Assembly (NCBI GenBank): GCA_963576725.1
Contig: OY755236.1
Location: 66,265,379-66,329,378 of the forward strand
From: Azorinus chamasolen
Lineage: Eukaryota > Mollusca > Bivalvia > Cardiida > Solecurtidae
Direction: 5' to 3'
DNA length: 64,000 nt
The first letter of the stretch is position 1; the number at the start of each line of letters is the position of its first letter. The position numbers were made by a program, and so were the translations under genes. Positions 27,701-42,700 of this stretch are shown one piece after another. The notes beneath the pieces were generated by a model. The model did no database searches and was not told where the DNA came from. It saw nothing but the letters and a program-made list of their open reading frames with translations.

Positions 27701-30700
27701 GTCAGTATGCACACGTCCCTCATTCAAAGGGTGAATACGACAGCAGTTTTAACTGAATAGGAAACATTCTCACATACAGTGGAACTTCTCTGTGGCAGCC
27801 ACTTAACCCATTCCCTCCTAGACTACTTCTAGACCCAAACTCTTTAAATAAATCTACAGAAAAGGAGCATTTATTAGAGGAAAGACACTGTTTAGAATTG
27901 TATGGTTTTGAAACTATTGTGATAAATAGAGCATTTGCTCCTATGGAGCAAATGCTCTATTTATCACAATGGTTTCAAAAGTGACTTTTACAGAGGTGTC
28001 CAAGAGTGTCAGTAGGAGGGAATGGGTTAAAGAATAAACAGTGGGGTCTAAGATTATAATAGCAGGTAGTTGCAAAATCTTTAACCCTTTATTTTGTGAA
28101 TATTCATGTAATCATTTAAGAAACTAGAGCTATCACTAAAGGTGATTAATACCCCCACCCACCACCTTTGCACAAGATCCATTGACTTCAATACAAGAGG
28201 CAATAGCTCAATTTCATCCACACTTGCTTATAAAAAGTAACAAAGGGGAATAAATCCCTTAAAATGAATAAGAGTTACATCCCTTGTTGACTGCACATCC
28301 TCTCATCACCCTCTATCCATATATAAAGTTTCACAGTTGTGCCTACATTACTTGAGAAATTATGCTCCAGACAAAATATTGCTTCTGAAAATTAACTACG
28401 GGGAATAAATCCCTCAAAAATGAATTTAGAGTCACAACCCTTGTTGACTGCATATCCTCTCATCACCCTGTATCCATAAATAAAGTTTTACAGTTGTACC
28501 TACAATACTTGAGAAGTTATACTCCAGACAAAAATTGCTTCTGAAAAGTAACTAAGGGGAATAGCTCCCTTAAACATGAATTTACAACCCTTGTTCACTG
28601 CATATCCTCTCATCACCCTCTATCCATATATCACAGTTGTACCTACAATACTTGAGAAGATATGCTCCGAACAAAAATTGCTTCTGAAAAGTAACTACGG
28701 GGATTAACTCCCTCAAAAATGACTTTAGAGTTACAACCTTTGCTGATTGCACATCCTCTCATCATCCTCTATCCATATATAAAATTTCACAGTTGTGCCT
28801 ACAATACTTGACAAGTTATGCTCCAGACAAAAGATTGCTTCTGAGAAGTAACTAAGGGGAATAACTCCCTCAAAAATGAATTTAGAGCTACAACCCTTGT
28901 TGACTGAACATCCTCTCATCACCCTCTATTAATATATAAAGTTTCACATTTGTGCCTAGAATACTTTAGGAGTAATGCGGACGAACGGACGCAAGGATGG
29001 ACGGACACACGGACATGCGCGATTTCAATATAGCCCCCACTTCTTTAGAAGTGGGGGTATAATAATGCATGTATGAATATTCATTAGCTAAATATTTAAG
29101 ATGGAATATGAACTAGAAAAAAATGGCCTTAGTAAAAACTGTAGAATCAGATCTGCATAAACCAATACAGCAGACCCTAATCAGATGGCTCCCGTAGGTG
29201 TGAAAATGCATTTACTTCAGATATAGGATTAAAAAAGATAAATCATAGTGTCAAATAGTTTGGATCCTGATATGATGCAGTGTATTCCAATATACTTGCA
29301 AAGGTTTCCATAAAGTAACCAATAGGGTGAACAGTGTTGAACATACCTCTCTCATGCCTGTGGGGTCAAGCTTTTCATCCGTGGGTAGGAGGGAGGGGAG
29401 AAGCAGATGATCATTGTCAAACTGCACCGCTACCTCAAACTTGTTCAACAGACTGAGAATGTATCGTCCAATGGTGTCCGAGTTCTTGTACAGTTTGTAC
29501 AGATCCCTCACTCTCATTACACCTGAACAAATGGATATACAGAACAAGTGTATGGAATAAAGCAAGACAATCTAGTCTACAGAAAAACCCATCTAAACCG
29601 GATGTTCAATATCAAATAGTATAAATATTGGTATTTGAGACATGTTGCAGCCTAATGCAGGGTGAGTCATGCAGAAAGCTCCTCTAGGAGCTTTCTGCAT
29701 GACTTTCATCCTGCATTAAGCAGCCATCTGCCTGAAAGTATGTAAATTCTTCTCTACTAGAATTCCAGTTTAGAGGGTTTTACTGTACTATGTAATCCAG
29801 CCATTGGTGTTTAGTTGTAAACCTTGACTGGAGAACATGGAGCATTCAAATTGTCTGTCAGGCTTGTAGTTAAGATGTGTACTGATCTTTCAAAAATCTC
29901 TTTTTTCTCCTATTTCTCAGTCAGACCCCATCTTCCTGCTACTCATTAGATTCACCGCAGAGAGGCAATTCAAGTGAGTTGAAACAAGACAGGGTTTGGC
30001 AGACAAAAAAATAGTTATTAGATTTTCTAAATACCAATCTTATCTCCAGCCTTAGTCTGTCATCAAACTGTATCTACATATAGGCTTCTGTGGCTGCACA
30101 ATCAGGCAACTGTTTGACTTTAAAATCTATTACATGTTAAGAGAAAAAACATGACCTCACCAAACTATTCTGATTGTCAGTACAAGTATTCCATACAAAG
30201 ATACCTCCTTTACACTGAGATTTTTGAAATAGTTATCTGCAAGTACATCATATTGCAGGAATTACATGCCCTACATTTAGTATGTCTGTCAGAGTGACCT
30301 ACCCTGTCTGGAGTACTGCTGCACTTCTTGTACAGATATGACTGTAGCAAGCTGATCACACAGCCACTGGGGATCAAGGAAGTACTGGTCTCTCAGGGCC
30401 GTTTCTTTGAAGTGACACAACACACCTAAATAAAAATCACATCCCATCCTCAACCCTTTATCTGATAAAAATGCCTTTTCACAACTTTGAAAACATAGTA
30501 GACCCAGAACAGACAGATCCTGTAGGCGCTGTCTGATCAGGGTTTGTCCTGTTTGCTATTGAAACTACAGTGAAACCCCGCTAATGCGACCACCAAAAAA
30601 GGGCATAATTCTTGGTGGCAAAGGCAGGTGGTAGCTTAATGCAGGACGAAAGTTATGCAGAAAGCTCCTATAGGAGTTTTCTGCATAACTTTCGTCCTGC

Positions 30701-33700
30701 ATTAAGCAACCACCTGCTTTAAACGACGCCATTGACCGTTTATTAAGTGGTCGCATTAGCGGGGTTTTACTGTATGTAGAACTGATTCTACAGTTTCTGC
30801 CATGGCCAAAAATTCAGTTCAGACTCTTATAAAAAATCCTGCTAGTAAATATTCATGATCACTACTTCTTAAATGAATATACATCAAGTGAAGTGTTAAT
30901 TACACTGCAAGCTTCTTTATCAATGACATGACTTCTGCTTAAAATAATCAATTTTGGTAACTGCCATTAAAAATATAGTTTTTATTCTATTCAGACACCT
31001 AATCTCCGCTCTCCAATGTTTGTAAAGATAAACTAGAAGTATCACTAAAGGTGCTGAATACCCCTGCATGACAGTCTTGATTGCAAATCCAAGGGCATGC
31101 CAAAATGACAAAAAATACTCAAAGTTCAAGGGGAGATAGTTCTGCAATGCCCAGAGTTAAACACATGAAAATTATGTCTTCCACATCTACTAAATGTGGG
31201 TATTACGTATGTTAAATATAAACTGTATAACTTTCAAATTGAAGGAGGAGTTTGCAGCACCAACTATCCATACTGCATGCCAAAATGACAAAAAATACTC
31301 AAATTTCAAGGGGAGATAATTCTGCAATGCCCAGCTGTAAACACATGAAAATTACGTCTTTGTGGTTATCATGCATACAAAATATAAATTCAATAACTTT
31401 AAAACTAAAGGAGGAGTTTGTGACACCAACAACCTGTGTTTAAATGCTGACTGACCAACCGACCACCCATATTGATAACTTTAAATTAGACTGACAAAGA
31501 AGCAAATAGTGTAGACATTGATCAAACTGCCCCTTCATGAGACACTTGATCGAGGTCTGCACAATCTTCCTGTTTGTCTGTCAGAATACTTAAGAGTAAT
31601 TAGGGCAGTATTGACCCTTTACCTGTTCTATATTTAGTCCAAGTTTCAATACCTGCTGAATAGTCAAAACAGTTACGATATAATATATGGAAGAGGGAAC
31701 ATTGTAGCTATTTCAGAAACTAAACAAGCAGATGTATCAAATTCCATTAGCAAACAGAGCAGACCCTGATCAGACTGCTCCTCTAGGAGCCGTCTGATCT
31801 GGGTCTACTCTGTTTGCAAATGGGTGAAAAGACATTATAAATATGAAGGAAAGAGTTAAAAATGGCACTCTAAATAAGGATGAAAGGTTCAAAATGAGCT
31901 TCATTTAATGATGGTCAAAATAAACGTATGTGTACTAGCATTTGCCAAATAGTTGACCAAGATCAGAGGGATCCCAGACAGGTCTTGATCAGGGCTTGCA
32001 GTGTACATCATTCAAAATCCTCTAGCTAAATATACTCTTTCATATTAAATGGACTCAATCATTTAACCGATTCCCTCATAGGCTATTTTTAGATCCAAAA
32101 ATTACCATTCATACGGTTATTTAATAAATTGTACATAAAATATTTCATCAAAGACTGTGAAAATGAACCCATAAACCGGTTTAACCCCCCAGTGACTTTT
32201 GTCACTGACCGTTCCAAGGCGGTACTTCCATCTTCCTCCTAATGTATGTTTGTTTTGTCTTTGTGCGTCTCTTGTTGTTTTTTCTACTGATGTACATTTG
32301 CTGTTTCCTTGTGTTGCTGTTCGGGCGAGTGTTTGTTCTGTATGTGGTGTTTCCTGCATGACTCATTTTTGTACTTTTTTTAAGCTTTAGAATGTGGGAA
32401 ATGTCTGTACTACCATTTGTGAACAGTGTAGATTTAGATCAGAAGGTTACTCTGATGAGGGTCTGCACTGTTTGTCATTTAAAAGCCTCTTGCAAATCAT
32501 ACCTCTTTTGCACTGAATGGTCTCTGTCATTTAACAAGAATTATACATTGTAAATTCAGCATTCAAATGGTTAGTGAATTTGTACACAAAACATTTCATC
32601 AAAGATTTGAAAATTAGAAGAAAAAAATTGTGAGAAAAAAAGTGAGGCACATATTGTATCATAGAATATGAAAGAGACAATTTTTGTTAGGGCTGTTCCA
32701 TTTAAATGTGTATTGGGGGGCAGGCAGGCACTTTAAAACAGCTATGCATGGATGGTTTTCGCTGCAAAAATGGTCCTAATTGGTTTGTGCATAAGTAAAA
32801 ATACTTATACCAATGTGTGGCCGAATTTGAAAGTGCCTTCCTGCACCCCCATACACATTTAAATGGAACAGCCCTTACTAACTATTTACTACAAGTGTGC
32901 AACTAAAGTAGCCTAAAATGCTATCAGAGAGGCAGGGCCCCAAATAGACATCAAATTACAACTGCAGCAATGAAAAGCCTAGATAAGCAACAATGTACCG
33001 GTATTATGATACACAGACAGTGACTGTGGGACTAACAGATGGACAGATGACAGATTCCTCTGAAAATCAAAAATATCCAAGATTTTATTCATGACAATTC
33101 TTAAAGAAAATTTGAGAAAAAATTTGTTAAGAAATGAAAGTGCTAGATGAGCAACAATGTATTAGGATAAATGGATGGACTGACAGCGGACTGACTGACA
33201 GACTGACTGACGGGTCAAAAACTATATACTCTGTGCAACTTTGTTGTGTGGGGTATAACTACAGATACTACAGCACACATACAATGCACATTACCATTTT
33301 CATGTAGAAATCTGGTGGCCTGGTATAGGTCTTCTTTGTTTCTGAAGTTGACATTGCAGTCTGTTTTGGTCATCTCATTCATAACCGTCAGTCTAAAACA
33401 TAAGTACATGTACATGTAACATATTTCAGAGCAACAGATAAAAGTGCATACTGAAAAACTAAAATTGTCATTTCTCCACCAAACCATATGCTGTGACCAC
33501 TCTTTAGAATTATCTCGAAGAGACGATTCTAACGAGTGATCATAACATATGGTTTGGTGGAGAAATAAAGAAGTTCTTCTTGAAAATGTTATCTGGACCT
33601 CTGATATCACTTGTAAATACATGTATGTGCATAATCTTTATAGACAGACATGTATGTTAACCCTTCTATTGCTGAACAAGAGCCCCGTGTGTCGGATCAT

Positions 33701-36700
33701 TATACACCCGAAGTCCGTGCTGTCATAACATGCAAACTATTAATTTGAGTTGAAAGTCACTGTGATCTTGACCTTTGATTCCATTGACCTAAAACTCAAT
33801 ACAGGTCATCTACTAGCCATGACTAACCTTCCAACTAAGTATTAAGACAACACACCTAATACTTATCAAATTATTAAGGTCACGGTGACCTTGACCTTTG
33901 ATCGACTGACCTCAAAATCAATACGGGTCATCTACCTGCCATTACCAAGCTTCCTACTAAGCACACCGAATACTTATCAAGTTATTGAGCGGACAAGATT
34001 TTTGAGTTGAAGGTCACAATGACCTTGAAATTGACTGACTGACCTCAAAATCAATAGGGGTCATCTACTAGCCATGACCAACCTTCTTTCTAAGTATAAA
34101 GACAGCTCACCTAATACTTATCAAGTTATTGAACGGACGAGATTTTTTAGTTTAAGGTCACAGTGACTTTGACCTTTGACAGACTGACCTCAAAATCTAT
34201 AGCCGTCATCTACTAGCCATGACCAATATTCCTACCAAGTATGAAGACAGCTCACCTAATACTTATTAAGTTATGGAGCAGACAAGATTTTTGAGTTGAA
34301 GGTCAAGGTGGCCAAAATTTGTTTTAATCACAAGAAACTACCAAAATCAGTTAATAAAAATTTATAGAGTCATTATTTCTTAGTAGAGGGGGGAAACTGT
34401 TACATTTGCCTTAGCTTACAGGTAGTTGTTGGCATCCAGCACAGGTTCCTTCCCTGTCTCTTTTCTCTCTCTCACTATTTTCTCTATACATTCTTGAAGC
34501 TTCATGTACTTCTTGGGGACTTTGTGGCCAAGCATTTTTTCACTGCGACGAGCTAAAGAACAAAAAATACATGTAGTAATAATAAAAAAATCATGTGAAA
34601 CAGATCTGTCAAGAATCTTGGAATCTGGAGCTTAGCCTGTGATGAATGTGAATGGGGCCAACTGACCCTGGTGATTACATAGACTTGAATATCCTAATTA
34701 CTCAAGTAATGGGACAGACAAGCTACAGTCAAACTTGTCTTATGTGACCTTCAGTGGGAGAAAACCAAGAGGGTCACATAAGACAGGTAGTCACATAAGA
34801 CAGTCATGCAGTTTTTTCTCCAAATTTTATAACTTCATTTCAGTGATTCTATATTATAAAAGTGAACAGAATTATGCATGTGTCTTTGGAATAAAAAACA
34901 CATAAATGGAATAGATGTTACGTGTTCTAAATAATAGTAATAACCTTGGACATTTAATATTTGATAATTTTATATGTGCACTGTTCAGTTTTAATTCACC
35001 CATCCTTATGAATTTCCTAATGTGAAATTAGATGCAACACGTAATTGACTGATCTTAATTACGACAAAAGCAAGAGGAGACGTTTTTACAAAAAAGAGAA
35101 AGAAAGAATGAACTGGACAAATATTCTATACTGACTTTTGGTGTTGCGTATGTATTCCTCAATTCAATTCCATGGACATAATAATAATACATGAGTGTGT
35201 GTGTTTAATTCACGTCCAGCATCACATACACATCTGTAGACGTGTAACCAATCTTGTTTGATTTGTTTTTCACTCGTGTTACAAATAGGTGTGGTGTTTC
35301 TCGCCAGACTTCAATGACACTTTTAACCCTTAACCTGCTTGTCGTGAGCGTCATGTCATGTATGCAAACAAACTGGATCCGGATGAGACGCCGAGTAACT
35401 CGGAGCCTGATCTGGATCCAAGATGTTTGATACCCAGTCAACATGTCTACAAGAAATACATGCGAATTTGTGAAGTTTTTATACAGAAGCATGTGCAAGA
35501 TTTCGTAACAGGCAAAGGGTTACAGGATGTTGCAAATTTAAACTCGAGGTCACTCCCCTATCTGTGATTCTATATGCAAATAGCTTTTAACAATCATTCA
35601 CCAGGATTAAGGGAAATTTGACCAATATTTCAAAACTTGTGACCAGATGACTTGTTTTGTGTGTGTCAGCATAATAACGGTTAGGAAAGTGAAATAAAAT
35701 GGATTTTTAATTGTTTTTGATTAATAGCAAAAGTTGTGGTATGTCGTAATTTGTTCCAAGATCAATGCAGGTAAGATTAAACAAATCGCCTCTAGGCAAG
35801 AGAGTTAAAACTCGATAATGACCAGCAATTACAGGGTCGCTACAAACATGCACATTAATTAGCGGATTCGGATTTCGGGAGCGGCAGTTTACGGTCGTTA
35901 ATTAGGTAACACAGGCAGGTCGCTATCCCCAGTCTCAATAAATAGGAAAATGCGTTGGGAGGAAATATTAGGGTCACATAAGACAGGAAGTCGCTATTAA
36001 GGGACGGTCGCTAAGACAGTTTTGACTGTATTTGCTACTTTGTCAGTCTATCTAATAAATTTATCAAACAGGTGCCAAATACACATTCTCAACTGTACAA
36101 ACTGGGGGAGAGGAGATATTGGGTGTCTGAACATTTAGGGTGATTACTGCAGTAAGAAAAGTCATATTGCCAGTTAACCTCACAAGTAAGAAGAGTCATA
36201 TAGCCAGTTAACCTCACAAGTAAGAAGAGTCATATAGCCAGTTAACCTCACAAGTAAGAAGAGTCATATAGCCAGTTAACTTCACAAGTAAGAAGAGTCA
36301 TACAGCCAGTTAATCTCACAAGTAAGAAGAGTCATATAGCCAGTTAACCTCACAAGTAAGAAGAATCATATAGCCAGTTAATCTCACAAGTAAGAAGAGT
36401 CATATAGCCAGCTAACCTCACAAGTAAGAAGAGTCATATTACCATTTAACCTTACAAGTAAAAGGGCATTTGGACATTTACAAAAAGTGAAGCCAACAAT
36501 TAGGAAATACATTTATGTTTGGTGTCTGATATTGGAATAATTGCTTGTCAAAATGGCAGACACTGCTCAAATGCTGTGTTTCTGTGTGGAGACATACTTA
36601 TGTCTAGATTGTTTATGAATGTTCTAGTGACCTTTCTCCTATTAAAATGACCATATGTGGCAAGCTTTTCAAAGTTGAAAACAAGTTTATTGGCATTTGA

Positions 36701-39700
36701 AAACAGTGTAGACTCAGATTAGAGCACTCCTAGAGAAACTATCTGATCAGGGTCTTCACTGTAGAAAAGGGACTATACCATCTAACAACTATGGATCTTT
36801 CTACTTCCACCATTCAGCATTACAAGAGTGCAGCAGTTACTGGATAAGAACAAGAATAAGGGGAAAGAATAATCATTTGGGGGACATAATAATAATAAGA
36901 AACAGAGTAAACACAATTTGTCCCCCAGATTTATTTGGAGGGACATAATAAACAGGATTTTTGGCAAAGTCAGAAACTGTAGAATCAGATCTATACAATT
37001 TCATAAGCAAACAGCAGAACCTGATCAGACGACATCTGATTTTGGTCTACTTAGTTTGCAAAGGAGTCAATAGGCATCTCTATGAGGTAAAGAGTTAATC
37101 CTTTAATCCATAAATAAGTCTTCTTTGATTCTACAGTTTCTGCTTTGGCAAAACTTCCATGTGTTAATGTGCCATTTTTAAAATTAAGCTAATTGGTATT
37201 CATAATGATATCACTTCTTTCATGAATATTCATGGAATTAATGGTTAACCAATTTACGCCTACCTGGGTGATTTAGACTGAATACACGCTCATGTATCAG
37301 CATTTTCAGTCTATCAATGTTCAACTTTCTTTTATCAGTGCTAATGTTTATTACGTCCATGATTTTTGGCAGTCCTACAGTACTGCTGTCCACTTTCATG
37401 TAGCGTTCATGTATCAGACTGGTCATTGACTCCTCCCAGTCCTTAGGGTAGACATTCTTCCTGGTGTGTTTGATCTCATCTAGATGGGTTCCAACAATGA
37501 TGACTGGGGCTCCTGGGGTCTGGGCCTGTGATAATGAAGTAAGCCTGTCCATTTACCCTTTATTTCATAGAGACGCTTTCTCATGCTTATGCAAACTGAG
37601 TAGGTCCAGATAAGGTGGTTTCTGTAGAAGCATTCTAATCAGGGTCTACTCTGTTTGCTTATGAAATAATACAGATCTGATTTAACAGTTTCTGCCATGG
37701 CCAAAATTTCCTGCATTTATATGTCATTACACAAAGTAATGCAATTAATATTCATGATGTCATCATTTCTACCATAAATATTCATGAGGAAAAGCTATAA
37801 TATTGTTGTAAATCTCACCTGTTTCAATTTTAAACATTACCCACTTTAAAACTGAAGGAGGAGTTCACAACATCAACTCCCCATGTTTCACGCCAAAATG
37901 ACAAAAAAAACACTCAAAATTAAAGCGAAGATAATTCTGCAAACGTCTGCAGTTAACACATAAACATTGCGTCTTGCACATCTACCATTCATGGTTATCA
38001 TGTATACCAATTATAAACGGAATAACTTTAAGATTGAAGGAAGAGTTCACGACATCAACTATCCATGTTTCATGTAAAAATGACAAGAATTCTCAAAGTT
38101 CAGGGGGAGATAATATTGCAATGGCCAGCAGTAAACACATGCAAATTGTGTCTTGCACATCTACGATTTGTAGTCATTATGTATACCAAATATAAATTCA
38201 GTAATTTCAAAACTGAAATAGGAGTTTGCGAACTACTCATGTTCAAAGGTGGACGAAAGGACCGACAGCCCGCATGACGGACTGTTGGACAGGGTGATTC
38301 CAGTATAACCCCTCAGACAAGTTTGCGAGGGTATAAATATATAGATCTGACTCTACAATTTCTGCCTTGACCAAACATTACTGAGGTCATATGCCATTAT
38401 AACATATCATGTCATTAATATTCAAGATGTCATTTAAACTTTTACATGAATAATTAAGCAATAAAGGATTAAAGATTTCATGATTCCACTGCCAATATGA
38501 TTAATCATAATCTATTTACATAGGTCAATGTTTTGTTTTGAAGAGTCACAATTCTTTAACCCGTTCCTCCATAAATATGCCTTTCGATGCCTCTGTAATA
38601 GTCACTTCTTGAAACCATTGTGATAAATAGAGCATTTACTCCATAGGAGCAAATGCTTTATTTATCACAATGGTTTCAATACTACACAATTCTATCATTT
38701 TCCTTTTCTCTAGTAAATGCTCCTTTTGGGTAGATTTATTCAAAGAGGTTGGGTCTAAAAACAGCCTATGAGGGAATGGGTTAAATATGCATGACAATGT
38801 TATATAGCTCTTGCAATGGGGAAATATTTGAGTGAAATTTGATTGGGATGGATGTACGGAGTATGAGTTTGAAATTGTCTCATTACTTTACGAGATGTCC
38901 CTTAAATCAACAGATGATGACAGACACAGTACTATCCAAATACAAGTAGCTCACCTTGGCATTCATTGTCAGGTGAGTTAACCCTTTCCCTCAAATAAAC
39001 GTGTTTTCACACATTTGCAAACAGAGTAGACCCAGATCAGACGGCTCCTATAGGAGCCATCTGATCAGGGTCTGCTCTGTTTGCTCATGGAATCGGAAAG
39101 ATCTGTTTCTTTACTTTCTAAAATGGCTACAATTTCCCACATTCCATATGTAATTATAACTATTCAGTAGGTATTGAAATAAACATAGAACAGGGAAAGG
39201 GTTAAACATTTCTAACAGAAGTGCATGTTGGTCCCCTGCACCATAAATAGAGCCTGCCTTACCTGAATGTTAACCAGCCACTGTCTTATTCCCTCCACTC
39301 CAGGCTCACCCTGGGTCAGGTTCCACACCACCAAGAACAAGGAGCGTGGGCTCAGGAAATACTGATGTGTGGCATAGTATTCTTTCTGAAATAACAAAAT
39401 ACTGATGTGTGGCATATCACTCTTTCTGAAATAACAAAATACTGATGTGTGGCATAGTACTCTTTCAACTCTTACAAACATACTGAGAGTATGGCTGAAG
39501 CAATACTTGTCCCCATTCATTTTCCATTGTGACAGATCAAACATTATCTACATATTACATATTAATATTACAACAATTTGTGATGACTACTGCATGTGCA
39601 AGCAGTTTGGATCCAGATGAAACACTGAGTAACTCGGCATCTCATTCTCATCTGAACTGCTTGACCTCTGATGATATTTTCTGAAAGAAAACGCATTTAG

Positions 39701-42700
39701 ATCAACTCGACAATCCAAAAATACAATCCCAAGCTAGGTCTTCATATAAGCTTGCTAAATACAAAGTTTGGTCAAAATCTGTCTTTTCAAACTTAAGCTA
39801 TTGAGGGGGAACTGTATTTCTATTTTTTGTAACAGTGTCCTTGACCTTGACCCAAGAACCCAAAAATACAATCCCAAGCTAGGTCTTCATAAAAGCTTAA
39901 TAAATACAAAGTTTGGTCAAAATCAGTCAATCCAAACTAAAGTTATTGAACGGAAACCGTTTTTCTATTTTTAGCAACAATGACCTTGACCCAAGAAACC
40001 TGAAATACAATCCCTAGCTAGGTCTTCATGTAAGCTTGCTAAATATAAAGTTTGGCCCGCCTGCCCTCACACCCGCCTTACACCAATCTAATAACCAGAG
40101 TTTTCATTGAAAACCTGGTTAAAAAGTCTGGAATATGGTTCTAAAACATGTGGCTACAACTCTTGATAATGTAAATCAACAATGACCAAAGTCTACCTTG
40201 ATTAATACCTACTCATAAGAAAGCTCAACAGCAGATTTCTGCTCCATGTCTAAAGGAACAAGGCAATACTTCTTGAAAACTAATTATTAACAATGGGATA
40301 TCATGCTTGAAAAAGTCACAACTCATCTGTGGTTACCCATAAGGAAACTCCACAGTAAATATCAGTATCGGAACAACATAAAAAAGTATTGAAAACTATT
40401 GTTTTACAAGATTTTCTTTTATGTGGGTCAAAGTCAAGGTCTCTGTAACCCTTCCACATAAGTATAAGCATACTTAGTGTTAGTAAATAAAAGGTCAACA
40501 GAGCAGAAAATATTGAACAGACAAGCATTTTCTTATAGAAAGTGGCATCCAAGGTCAAGGCTACAGTGACCTATGTTCACACATCCCCGCTGTATCAGCA
40601 TTCGTAATGTTGAACATGTATGACTAAAGGAATATGACGAAATTGGTCAGGCTTTATCCTTTATTGAGCAGAAAGTAAAGATCACAATGACCTAATGATG
40701 TTACATGAGATGATGACACACACCATTACCAAGATGTATAATTATACCTTCCTAGCAGTTATGTGTACAGGTAAAAGTATAGGTAATATCGGCTTACATG
40801 TTTTTTTCTTTTATGTTCAATCAAAGGTCAAGGTCATAGAGGCCTAATAGTGGAATACAACACATCCCATTTTTAAATGATATATACAGTCTAATCACGA
40901 TACTACGGATCACGTTCGAACGAATTACCGGTTTGCTACGAAAAACACCACAGGTCCCGGCCGATTTTGTTCTTGTTTCAATTGCAAAAAGATGCAAAAG
41001 TACAAAAATGCGAAACTACGAAAAACACGCTATTGCGAGAGGTTTTCGTAGTCCCTTAAAGACCAAAACAGTAGCAACAAGATGCATTTTTACGAATCTC
41101 ACCTGTGCGATGTTTTCACACTTCTGAGAGACGTTTGTCGCGCCAGTCAGCATAATTATCCATTGTTAACACATCTGGCCTGCCCGATATGCTTTAACAC
41201 ATAGCGTGTTACGATCAGCACCCAAGCTTGTTTGTTTGTGACAGGATCAGACTGACTACATATCAAATGTCGCAAATGATTAAAGTTTGAATTGTGCAAT
41301 TATGTTTTCACACACATCGTGTTATAAATGATTAGCATACAGGCGTGTTTGTTTGTAGCAATATGAAATAGAGTGACTACATGTCAACGTCCCATAGCAT
41401 ATAAAACTTGCAACAGTTACACTGGTCATCAAACCTGTGTCTACACTACTTCTATACACATATCAACAATCTCGCCATTTTCTATGCATTTTTTTTATTC
41501 CTGAATAAAAATATGAATGTATTGATTCGTTTCTTGTTTTTTACATAATCATTATAGATTGTTAGAAATGTTGAGTTCAGGTCTCTAGTTAAAGGGAGCA
41601 TTTAAAATCCTTATGCTGTCATCAAATTCTAGGTTGTCACTTCACATTCGAAAGAGTAGTCACAGAATATGATTTGATGAAAAAGAACGAACAGAATATT
41701 TGGAAATGTTTCGTTTACTCCCTCCTGTCTATAGTTTTGTTAGCTGGCATTGCCCGGTTTGTGTTTTTTACATAACCCATTATGCACTGGCATATGACAT
41801 TACACATTATAATTTGACCACCTCTTGCATGAGGTGAGTGATACAAAATCATAAATGTACACTGTAGTTAGCGAGAATGTGAGTAGATTGTCAAACAAGG
41901 CATACAATATATTAAATATAACACAAACATGTACAGAAATATCTTTATTATGCAACAGTAAATTGCGACATATCATTATATATAATGACCAATACGAGAT
42001 CGATGTATGGTATGTGTATGCATTCACTACGAAACCGAGAAGAGGTTTGTGGAAATTATTTCGTATCCTAAAGATGCATTTATACGAAAGTGCGAAACTA
42101 CGAAAAATCGACCCGACCCGGTCCCGATTCGTAGTATCGCGATTAGACTGTACATGTAGTTTGGTAAACTTAAGAAAAATTACCAAAACTAAGTTGGTTG
42201 GGATTTTCATTTAAAGCAAGGTCAAATGTCAGTATCGTCAAGGTCATTGTACCTAAGCCACACAACTCCTTCCCAAAATTTATAAGCAGAAATACTTTGT
42301 TATATGAAAGACTATCAGTATAGTATATATAATCTGTGCAATGTTGTTCAGTTTTTTTCTTTAAGCGGGGGTAAAGGTCATGGTCAAGATCACAGCAACC
42401 TACTTTTGGTAACATCTTTCTCCAGAAATATTAACAAGCAAAGTTATACAATATATGGCATGGACAAAGTTAGCAGAAGGATGGACGGAATGAAGGGGGA
42501 CTGATAAAACTATGGAGACATTCAAGTTTCACATCTACACCATGCCCCGAGGTTATAAAACATTTTGCTTTAGTCTGAGATCATTCTTAAGAATCTGTCA
42601 GATACTTGAGAACGATCTCAGACTCAGAAGTTTTATAACCATGGATCCAGGTCCAGTGGGTGTGTTTCTAACCTCAAAATGAAAGCTAGCTAGACTTTAT

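Noticed and set aside
32117..32390. Opposing open readings of 63-80 codons
   Set aside because: No recognisable domain and no splice sites that fit the ROC-COR exon phases.
41800..42214. Open readings of 119-136 codons on both strands near 42 kb
   Set aside because: They lie within the ends of a pogo-like non-autonomous element and show no domain or consistent composition.
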